From Bacteroidetes bacterium HGW-Bacteroidetes-1 (GTDB taxonomy: Bacteria > Bacteroidota > Bacteroidia > Bacteroidales > F082): 33,398 nucleotides of DNA. Position numbers and translations under genes: made by a program. Of the stretch, positions 16,077 through 22,042 are shown one piece after another. Numbering within the stretch: position 1 is the stretch's first letter; each line of letters begins with the position of its first letter. Under the pieces are notes generated by a model that ran no database searches, was not told the origin of the DNA, and was given only the letters and a program-made list of their open reading frames with translations. Location of the stretch: positions 1-33,398 of the forward strand of contig PHDU01000036.1 in assembly GCA_002842755.1 (NCBI GenBank), in the 5' to 3' direction.

Positions 16077-16778
16077 ATGGGAAGAAAAAACTTAATTGGT
16101 ATTTTCAGAATATTTCTTTTGACGGGTTTATTGGTAACCATCACATTTCGTCCATCAGAAAAGATTTTAGCGAATGAACTGAAGTCTTCTCCTGACATAT
16201 ATAACAGCTATAATTTTTTAGCTTTATCAACAAGTCTGAATCCAAAACTTATACAATGCTTCCTGAAACGATTGCCCGATTTTCTCCCTTTTGCCAAAAA
16301 CAAAGTTGTTACTATTATTGACTACTCATTGCCTAGCACTTACAAGCGTCTGTGGACCATAAACCTTGAAACAGGTAAACTTCTGTTTAATACTTTTGTG
16401 GCGCATGGAAGAAATACCGGTGAAAATGTTGCTGAAAAGTTTTCAAACAAGCCGCAGTCGTATCAAAGTAGTCTTGGATTTTTTCTCACAGATCATACCT
16501 ATAAAGGAAAAAACGGAAATTCATTGCGTTTACAGGGTCTCGAAAAGAATATCAATGACAAAGCACTCGAAAGAGATATTGTAGTACACGGTGCACCTTA
16601 CGTTTCTGAGGGTTTTATTAAGACCCAGGGAAGGCTAGGTCGCAGTCTGGGTTGTCCGGCCATTCCTCCGGAAATTACCGATGACTTTATTAAGGTTGTA
16701 AAAGAAGGCTCACTCCTTTTTATCTATCATCCAAGTTACGAAAGCTTCAATAATTTCACTGCAACCAATAAAAGCTAA
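16077..16778 (+). CDS. YkuD_2-type murein L,D-transpeptidase catalytic-domain protein
   Basis: 233 residues. The N-terminus (KNLIGIFRIFLLTGLLVTIT) is a signal peptide or anchor. The remainder is the YkuD_2 domain: VTIIDYSLPSTYKRLW, LFNTFVAHGRNTGE, the VVHGAPY histidine segment and the GRSLGCPAI active-site motif with Cys193. In this family the cysteine attacks the peptidoglycan stem for L,D-transpeptidation or carboxypeptidation. It follows the YcbB-like lipoprotein by 74 bases on the same strand, so both may be one cell-wall unit. The stop codon lies in the loop of a small hairpin at 16769-16790. Frame and length are normal. Confidence 0.85.
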   Translation: MGRKNLIGIFRIFLLTGLLVTITFRPSEKILANELKSSPDIYNSYNFLALSTSLNPKLIQCFLKRLPDFLPFAKNKVVTIIDYSLPSTYKRLWTINLETGKLLFNTFVAHGRNTGENVAEKFSNKPQSYQSSLGFFLTDHTYKGKNGNSLRLQGLEKNINDKALERDIVVHGAPYVSEGFIKTQGRLGRSLGCPAIPPEITDDFIKVVKEGSLLFIYHPSYESFNNFTATNKS

Positions 16779-16790
16779 CGAGGGCTTTTA
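16769..16790. terminator. Short hairpin between convergent genes
   Basis: TAAAAGC and GCTTTTA form a 7-bp stem around an 8-base loop that contains the TAA of the YkuD_2 gene. The weak, AT-rich stem has T runs on both strands and sits between converging genes, so it may act in both directions. Confidence 0.4.
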
Positions 16791-16834
16791 TAAAACCAGA
16801 TTTGCTCCTTACAAAACTTTATTATTTCAATGGA

Positions 16835-17095
16835 CTATTCAGGTTTTACCAAGATGATTTTCCATTCAATCCCATACAACACTGATAGTGTTCCAGTATG
16901 CTTTTTTAACACTTTTATTGATGTGCCGGCCTTAAAAAAGGAATATACCGGTTCGCCCTTTTCTTCTGAGGTGATTTTTTCTGCCGTAACCCTCAGTTCA
17001 GGAAAAGTTGAATACAGTGGAGCTGAAAAAGCAATTCTGCCAATTTCGTTCGTGTCATGGTTGTATAAAACTTTTCCGCCTTTTTCCATTACCAT
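16835..17095 (-). CDS. Small hypothetical protein, 86 residues
   Basis: The leftward frame reads as a soluble beta-rich protein (KVLYNHDTNEIGRIAF, then TAEKITSEEKGEPVYSFFKA and LSVLYGIEWKIILVKPE), with alternating hydrophobic and charged residues. The overlapping rightward frame has an unnatural composition and is its shadow. A TGA just upstream fixes the start at 17095 or 17089. No strong ribosome binding site is seen and I recognise no family. It converges on the transpeptidase gene. Because both strands are open here, the call rests on composition. Confidence 0.5.
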   Translation of the reverse strand: MVMEKGGKVLYNHDTNEIGRIAFSAPLYSTFPELRVTAEKITSEEKGEPVYSFFKAGTSIKVLKKHTGTLSVLYGIEWKIILVKPE

Positions 17096-17300
17096 ATCTC
17101 AAAATCCTGAACTTTAGTATAGGTTTGATGAATCCTCCTAAGAAATCGTAAGGAAGAAAAAGCGCTGCTTGCTGCGAGGTGGTTTATTAAAAAAGAAATT
17201 TTAGTATTGGTTCTAAATGACTGAGGGCAATAGTTGTGAGTTATTTAGGAAATTTTAAATCGTTGATTAAATCTAACCAGAATCGGGAATTTGATTCAAT
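17096..17300. other. Gap without recognisable genes
   Basis: A leftward AGGAGG at about 17137-17142 lies too far from the 17095 ATG to serve it and has no other ATG at a suitable distance. I see no protein frame, hairpin or repeat here that I can defend. Confidence 0.3.
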
Positions 17301-17340
17301 AAAAAACCGGAAATCTAATCTTTCGAGTCGATTTCCGGTT
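17301..17340 (-). terminator. Strong intrinsic terminator of the candidate RNA unit
   Basis: On the leftward strand AACCGGAAATC pairs perfectly with GATTTCCGGTT (11 bp, 14-base loop) and runs into six T residues. No annotated protein gene on this strand ends nearby, so the terminator must serve the transcript that starts near 17613. Confidence 0.8.
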
Positions 17341-17615
17341 CACAAATTACCTATCGTAATAGATGTAACTTGCGACAGGATATTTTCAGACTGATTTTCG
17401 GTCTCCTTCCGTAGAAGGATTCTTACTCGTCCGGTACTTCTAAAGTTACGCCCCTTGCGGTTTGTATGCTTCAAAAGTTCCAATCTGTTGGTGATGCTTT
17501 CAATCCGGAATTTCCCTTTCGGTTCCTTTCGGATGATTTAAAACCACATCAATGAACGCTTTTGCAAGTATTCTTTCTGTATTTCTGCATCCAGATTGTC
17601 TTAAGTTTCACCTGC
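17301..17615 (-). ncRNA. Candidate structured non-coding RNA, about 310 nt
   Basis: A self-contained transcription unit: a matching promoter at 17621-17652, a perfect terminator at 17301-17340, and no credible protein start between them. Read leftward it has hallmarks of folded RNA. CCTTC-TACG-GAAGG (17405-17418) is a UNCG-tetraloop hairpin. TCC-GAAA-GGA (17524-17533), CC-GAAA-GG (17515-17522) and CC-GCAA-GG (17453-17460) are GNRA-capped stems. ATTAC-GATAG-GTAAT is a further hairpin near the 3' end. It does not match tmRNA, RNase P RNA or SRP RNA landmarks that I know. An ATG-less frame is open for about 60 codons to the TGA at 17340-17342, so a decayed protein gene is the main alternative. 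Confidence 0.45.
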
Positions 17616-17620
17616 TCCGA

Positions 17621-17652
17621 CAAAGCTACAAAATATCGACTGCCCCTGTCAA
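17621..17652 (-). promoter_or_regulatory. Bacteroidota promoter of the candidate RNA
   Basis: The leftward strand has TTG (17650-17652), 21 bases, then TAGCTTTG (17621-17628), a full match to the TAnnTTTG -7 form at the accepted spacing. Transcription would start near 17613. Confidence 0.6.
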
Positions 17653-17690
17653 GTAAAACCCAGCTGTAATTATACACATTGAATCAACAA

Positions 17691-17716
17691 GAGTTATTAA
17701 CAATTGTTAATAACTC
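17691..17716. promoter_or_regulatory. Perfect 26-bp palindrome, candidate operator
   Basis: GAGTTATTAACAA joins its exact reverse complement TTGTTAATAACTC with no spacer. It lies 39 bases upstream of the candidate RNA promoter and 154 bases upstream of the lipocalin-like gene's promoter, in the gap between the divergent units. There is no T run, so it is not a terminator. It resembles a binding site for a dimeric regulator. Confidence 0.5.
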
Positions 17717-17870
17717 ATACATTAGTAGTGGTTTATGCTTTTCACAACAGGCTTTTGAAGCAGCGCTTTCATTTCCCCCATCTAAATGATTTTAAAATGA
17801 CATTTAATTGTTCAGCGTCTTGACCATCGGTACTTTCCGGCATTATTATTTTCCATTGAAACGAAACCGC
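17717..17870. other. Remainder of the divergent promoter gap
   Basis: AT-rich and without a protein frame. The only features I can support in the wider gap are the palindrome before it and the lipocalin-like gene's promoter after it. Confidence 0.3.
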
Positions 17871-17901
17871 TTGATTGGATTGCACATGTTTTGTAAGTTT
17901 G
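17871..17901 (+). promoter_or_regulatory. Promoter of the lipocalin-like lipoprotein gene
   Basis: TTG (17871-17873), 20 bases, then TAAGTTTG (17894-17901) match the Bacteroidota promoter form. Start of transcription near 17908 rules out the upstream ATG at 17875 and supports translation from 17962. Confidence 0.6.
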
Positions 17902-17961
17902 CATTTGAAAGATACATATCAGATTATCTGTAAACAAAACGAGTTAATTAAATTATCACTG

Positions 17962-18750
17962 ATGAGAAAAATCCTTTTAGCCATTATGCTCTTCTCTATT
18001 CTTTTGAGTTGCAAAAAAGAAGAAGAAATCGATTATGCTTCAATGATTGTCGGCAAATGGGTGAATACACATGTGAATGATGTGGCTGTTCTGACCGATG
18101 GAACTTTTGCCTTTGAATACAAGGCAGATAATGGACAAAATTATGCCTCCGGCTATACGCTGGATGAAAACAATAAGACCTGGATAGAAAGCAACAGTTT
18201 TACCTATAGTGTTGATGGCAAAACGATTATAATCGATGGGCCGGATCAACTGGGAAGTATTTTTCATATGGAGTTTGAAATCATTTCCGCAGATCAGGAA
18301 ACGTTAAAGTATTCTGTGACTAAATTTATTATTGACAATATCGAATATTCTGACACGAAGACCTACACCAACAAGAAAACTTCTGTCGATCTGAAAAGTC
18401 AGTTCGTTGGCACCTGGTACGGAAAAAGCACGACTCCCGGCAGCACGGATAATAGATTTCACTATTGGGATTATTTTGCTGACGGAACCTACGATTACTA
18501 CTATCAGGATGGTTCGGGAAACTGGATAAACAAGCCGGACAATGAAGGCTGTTATTACCTTTACGGAGATCTGTTGGCAAGTAATTACACCAATGATTTA
18601 TTGTCTGGTGGAACAGGAAAAGATTATGAATGCTGGACTATTCGTATAGATGGAAACAAAATGTACTGGATTGGCCTGAGAGAAAACGGATTGATTACGT
18701 CTTTTGAGATGGAAAAAGTTGCCGCACCTCCGGCAACTTTGTTCAAATAG
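17962..18750 (+). CDS. Lipoprotein with two lipocalin-like domains
   Basis: 262 residues from ATG 17962, chosen because the promoter lies between it and the ATG at 17875. The signal MRKILLAIMLFSILLSC ends in a lipobox Cys followed by KKEEE, typical of Bacteroidota lipoproteins. Two similar domains follow: the first opens IVGKWVNTHVND and the second FVGTWYGKSTTPGS, each followed by a DGT segment (VLTDGTFAFEY; YFADGTYDYYY). This G-x-W plus DGT pattern is that of the lipocalin-like families in this phylum, which form small barrels that may bind hydrophobic ligands. Its last codons form a perfect 10-bp hairpin that looks like the terminator of the converging lipid-transport operon. Confidence 0.75.
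   Translation: MRKILLAIMLFSILLSCKKEEEIDYASMIVGKWVNTHVNDVAVLTDGTFAFEYKADNGQNYASGYTLDENNKTWIESNSFTYSVDGKTIIIDGPDQLGSIFHMEFEIISADQETLKYSVTKFIIDNIEYSDTKTYTNKKTSVDLKSQFVGTWYGKSTTPGSTDNRFHYWDYFADGTYDYYYQDGSGNWINKPDNEGCYYLYGDLLASNYTNDLLSGGTGKDYECWTIRIDGNKMYWIGLRENGLITSFEMEKVAAPPATLFK
18713..18740 (-). terminator. Terminator of the lipid-transport operon inside a convergent gene
   Basis: AAAGTTGCCG (18715-18724) and CGGCAACTTT (18731-18740) form a perfect 10-bp stem with a 6-base loop. Read leftward the stem runs into TTTTT then CC. The hairpin encodes the last residues of the lipocalin-like protein on the other strand. It lies 109 bases beyond the stop of the last gene in the leftward operon, where no other hairpin is seen. 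Confidence 0.65.
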
Positions 18751-18848
18751 CATTTGTTTCCAACAATACAATTATTAATCTTTGTTTTCTTGCCTCTGAT
18801 TTGTATGAAACCATTTTATTTTGAAATGAATATCGATTTTTTTAAGTC

Positions 18849-20096
18849 TTAAAAACTATATTTCAGTTTCAGATACAGCATATCATTTTTGTCATACTGG
18901 CCGAATCGTCCTTCATTTCCAAAAAACAGATTGGCGCCGGCTTGCATGTCAAAACCGTCGGCAAAGGCATAGCTGGCTTTAGGCCTGACGAGTGCATCAC
19001 CTTTATTCAGACCAACATATGCAAAGAGCTCTACCCAGAGTTTTTCTCTGAAGTAATCCTTTTTGGCTAAAAATGTCATCGTGTTTTCAAACTCCTCGTT
19101 GCTGATTCCGGTTTCATAATCAATGATATACTCCTGTATAAACTGTGCACTTAGTTTCACGCCGTTCAAGGTATAATCCAGTCCGGCCATATAATGCAGA
19201 TTGTCCTTTTTAATTATTGAGCCGACAACCAAAGGATCACTTGTTTGGAAATATCGTCCATTATAAAAAGCACCTTCAGCGCGCAGGACAAAACCACCCA
19301 TGACTTTGCTGAAGCTACCTCCGGCCATATTGACTCTGTTATATTGAGGTTTTACGATCAGACCTGATAACTGCCATGTTGAAGGATCTATCTGACGTGT
19401 GATATTCATGGCTGGATCATCATAGAAAAAAGTTCCGCCCACGAGTTCAAAGTCTATCCTGGAACCCATTGAAGAATATCGAACAAAAAGCTCGCTGTTT
19501 TCGAGAGATGCTTTCACCTCGGAATTGGAATAATCAAAAACCGGGTTTATTGGAAATTCCATCTTTGGTGCCCAGATAGAACCCTTTTCAGGCATTTGTG
19601 TTGGACTGAAATAAGGCGACCAGACGGCTTCTATACTGCTGTTGCCAAGATAGTAATTCAATTTGAAGGAGGTGATGCCGGTTCTGATTTCATCAAAATC
19701 CGGAAGTAAAAACTCACGCAGATCTTTGGGAGAAACCACATCCGTAATGAATACACCTTCTGCTTTTCCCCAGATAATTTGCTGGCGCCCTACCCGCAGG
19801 TCAAAATTTTTGAAGTACATATCCACATAGGCCTCACGCAAACCTAGTTCAAGTTTCCTGTCAAAATAATGGTACAAATACGGGTTTACTTTGAAGCCTG
19901 TTTTGTCCGTTCGTTTTTCAATATTCAAGTTGAAAGTGTTTTGAACAATTGAAAAATCATTCGGACTACTTGTTAAAACACCAGTATAGTTGCGAACATA
20001 ACCTGAAAAATCAATTTGATCAGATTGTGCTTTAACGCCAGAATGCAATACCACTGATAGGGTAAAGAGGATAAGAAATAAGACTCTTGCTTTCAT
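18849..20096 (-). CDS. Outer-membrane beta-barrel (DUF1302/porin-like) of the lipid-transport operon
   Basis: 415 residues. The N-terminus (ARVLFLILFTLSVVLHSGVKAQ) is a Sec signal peptide cleaved after AQ. The mature part opens with DFSGYVRNYTG and alternates aromatic and polar residues throughout, ending in the outer-membrane signature LYLKLKYSF with a terminal Phe. The LRVGRQQIIWGKAEGVFITD segment is typical of DUF1302-type barrels, which often accompany MMPL/RND transporters and LolA-like carriers. It is the last gene of the operon, with 105 bases to the LolA-like gene. It would give the system an outer-membrane component; whether it passes lipid is inference. Confidence 0.75.
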   Translation of the reverse strand: MKARVLFLILFTLSVVLHSGVKAQSDQIDFSGYVRNYTGVLTSSPNDFSIVQNTFNLNIEKRTDKTGFKVNPYLYHYFDRKLELGLREAYVDMYFKNFDLRVGRQQIIWGKAEGVFITDVVSPKDLREFLLPDFDEIRTGITSFKLNYYLGNSSIEAVWSPYFSPTQMPEKGSIWAPKMEFPINPVFDYSNSEVKASLENSELFVRYSSMGSRIDFELVGGTFFYDDPAMNITRQIDPSTWQLSGLIVKPQYNRVNMAGGSFSKVMGGFVLRAEGAFYNGRYFQTSDPLVVGSIIKKDNLHYMAGLDYTLNGVKLSAQFIQEYIIDYETGISNEEFENTMTFLAKKDYFREKLWVELFAYVGLNKGDALVRPKASYAFADGFDMQAGANLFFGNEGRFGQYDKNDMLYLKLKYSF

Positions 20097-20201
20097 AATT
20101 TAAAGTTTTTAATGAAGCAGTGAAGGTGTTATCAGGGAGGTAGAGGTCCAATTAAGGCCATATATCCCTGATAAAGGCTCACCTAAATCTGCTGGTTTTT
20201 T

Positions 20202-20981
20202 CTATTGACCCAAAGTCATGCTTCGCTCAGTGAATTTTCCGGAAGGAACACCTTGATTTATTTTTACGTCGCTGAAAATCATTTCTGTTGTATGGTTCTT
20301 TTGCACATTGTGCATTTCTGTGTTAAGAATAGTCCAGAAACCATTTATTTTTTCAAACTTTTTGATATGAAGCGTTTTCAATAAATTGCCTCTCTCATCA
20401 TTGAAGTCTCTTTTCAAACCAAGGAAATTGTCTTTTATAACCCAGGTGATTGTTTTTGAATACATGTAATCTGCTTCTTTTGGGACGCTTTCAACCACAT
20501 AGCAGGCATGTCCATCAATGGTTTCTTCGCGAAGTAACGTATGATTGTCTTCGGAAGGATGACGATCGCCAAGATCATCGTAGGTAAAATCAGATCCCAT
20601 AAAGTAGTCTGCCTTACTGTCGCTTGAGATCCGTTTTGTGCGTTTCAAAGCGGGCAAATAAATCCATTGATCGTCATCGCGGCCATCAGCATAACTCCAG
20701 CTCATAAATGAGGTTCCTTTAACGTCGGCAGGGGAAAGAAAAAACATTATTTTTTTCTCATCCTGTCCTTCCTGCCTGATGTATTGCTTCAATTCACGCA
20801 CTCTTTCATCGCCTTGTTTATTTTTGAGAATCATTTTCAATTCTCCCTGTACATCTTCACCAGTAGGATTGTTATACACGGCTTCCATAATTTGCTGCCC
20901 ATTCATTTGGGCTTTCACCGTTGAAAATCCTGCAACAGCAGAAAGGATCATTGTAGCTAAAAGGAATTTAATTGTTTTCAT
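20202..20981 (-). CDS. LolA-like outer membrane lipoprotein-sorting family protein
   Basis: 259 residues from ATG 20981, where the signal peptide MKTIKFLLATMILSAVAGFS begins; longer starts add a non-signal leader. The mature protein has family features: GQQIMEAVYNNPTG, ELKMILKNKQGDERVRELK, then the conserved block TSFMSWSYADGRDDDQWIYL, LKRTKRISSDSK, MGSDFTYDDL and the strand GHACYVVESVPK. These half-barrel proteins bind acyl chains in the periplasm and usually sit beside MMPL/RND transporters. Here it lies between the phospholipase and the beta-barrel genes. A periplasmic lipid shuttle is the likely role. Confidence 0.85.
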   Translation of the reverse strand: MKTIKFLLATMILSAVAGFSTVKAQMNGQQIMEAVYNNPTGEDVQGELKMILKNKQGDERVRELKQYIRQEGQDEKKIMFFLSPADVKGTSFMSWSYADGRDDDQWIYLPALKRTKRISSDSKADYFMGSDFTYDDLGDRHPSEDNHTLLREETIDGHACYVVESVPKEADYMYSKTITWVIKDNFLGLKRDFNDERGNLLKTLHIKKFEKINGFWTILNTEMHNVQKNHTTEMIFSDVKINQGVPSGKFTERSMTLGQ

Positions 20982-21066
20982 TTTTTGATAATTTGAGATG
21001 AATACTTTAAGAATTAATATTTTATACCAAAGTGAATTATTGATGAATCCAAAAGCTGTTATGGTA

Positions 21067-21996
21067 TTAAAATGCGAAAGCCTGAAGCCCAACTTGCAGG
21101 AAGTTTATTCTGCGGTAAAAGAACATATTGTAATAGTCTTCACCAGAATATAAGCGCGCAAAAAGGCTTACATCTTTGAGTACTTTCGGTCGGAAAGCAA
21201 TTTTCAGATTTAGGTTGAAACGTTCGCTCAGGTCAAAGGTTTTTGCTTTGTTTCTTTCACCAAAAATCCATGTTGTTTCAACATTCAACTGTACCCTTGG
21301 CACCTCATCGTAGGCTTGGCTTGCATTTTTGAAAATCGATTTCACGTTTCCAAAGGAGAACCTGTTAATGCTTATGCTGTTGTGTAAGCGAAGGAATCCA
21401 TATCTGCCTTCGAGTTCAGGGCTCATTTCTATTTTGGGATGCCATTCAATGGATGTTTTGAAATATTCCGAGGTGTTAGAAAAAGGGACAATTTTTTGGT
21501 TAAAAAACATTCCAAACTCCAGATAATTTGTTGAAAAATTTCCTGTTTGTGTGTTGTAACTGCCATCCGGTAGAAAAAACTCTCCTTCTTGTCCATTGGA
21601 GTGATGTCCCAACATTAAAAAGACATAGTTTGAACCATCATTATCCGGATGAAAGTTGGGTATGTTATGATAGAAAGTGACGTTCGGCATGTAGCTGGGC
21701 GATCTTACGGGAGTAGACTCTACAGCGTACATCCTTAGCCGGATTGCTGTGGAGAGTGTGGCGCCATATTGCGCTTTTCTATTGGTTCTCAGAAGAAAAA
21801 CAGGGGCTACCATGGCTTCAAAAACAAGCGGTTCGAGATTACCGATTCCCTGCATAAATGTTACATAGCTATCAATCTGGTTTGCCCTGATGGAACTGAA
21901 AAAATCACTTTCAGGCACCTCTTTCTGAGCGATTGTAACAACGCCCGGAAACAGTGTGAGAAAGAACAAACTGAAATATTTCAGGTGATTTTTCAT
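21067..21996 (-). CDS. Outer membrane phospholipase A (OMPLA) family protein
   Basis: 309 residues with a Sec signal (LKYFSLFFLTLFPGVVTIAQ). The active-site segment LGHHSNGQEGEF carries the H-x-S-N-G motif holding the catalytic His and Ser of OMPLA. The later FSTNYLEFG supplies the Asn, so the H-S-N triad looks complete, with about 13 extra residues between Ser and Asn compared with Escherichia coli PldA. The C-terminal YSGEDYYNMFFYRRINFLQV follows the pattern of the final strands of PldA (YSGYGES...YN...TRVGVG) and ends in Phe. The enzyme would hydrolyse acyl ester bonds of phospholipids that reach the outer leaflet. It lies between the MMPL transporter and the LolA-like carrier, a telling position. 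Confidence 0.8.
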   Translation of the reverse strand: MKNHLKYFSLFFLTLFPGVVTIAQKEVPESDFFSSIRANQIDSYVTFMQGIGNLEPLVFEAMVAPVFLLRTNRKAQYGATLSTAIRLRMYAVESTPVRSPSYMPNVTFYHNIPNFHPDNDGSNYVFLMLGHHSNGQEGEFFLPDGSYNTQTGNFSTNYLEFGMFFNQKIVPFSNTSEYFKTSIEWHPKIEMSPELEGRYGFLRLHNSISINRFSFGNVKSIFKNASQAYDEVPRVQLNVETTWIFGERNKAKTFDLSERFNLNLKIAFRPKVLKDVSLFARLYSGEDYYNMFFYRRINFLQVGLQAFAF

Positions 21997-22042
21997 AAAT
22001 AAAAACTTTTAGGTTGTATCAGAACAGCACAGTCAATAAGTT

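Noticed and set aside
16830-17117. Rightward 95-codon frame
   Set aside because: It overlaps the leftward 86-codon frame, which has a far more protein-like composition; the rightward one reads as its shadow.
17344-17530. ATG-less leftward frame (about 60 codons) as a transposase remnant
   Set aside because: Composition is basic and vaguely transposase-like, but there is no start, no recognised motif, and the promoter, tetraloops and terminator fit an RNA better; kept only as an alternative.
17691-17716. Palindrome as DnaA-box cluster or replication origin
   Set aside because: Only one site with mismatches to TTATCCACA; no dnaA, dnaN or box cluster nearby.
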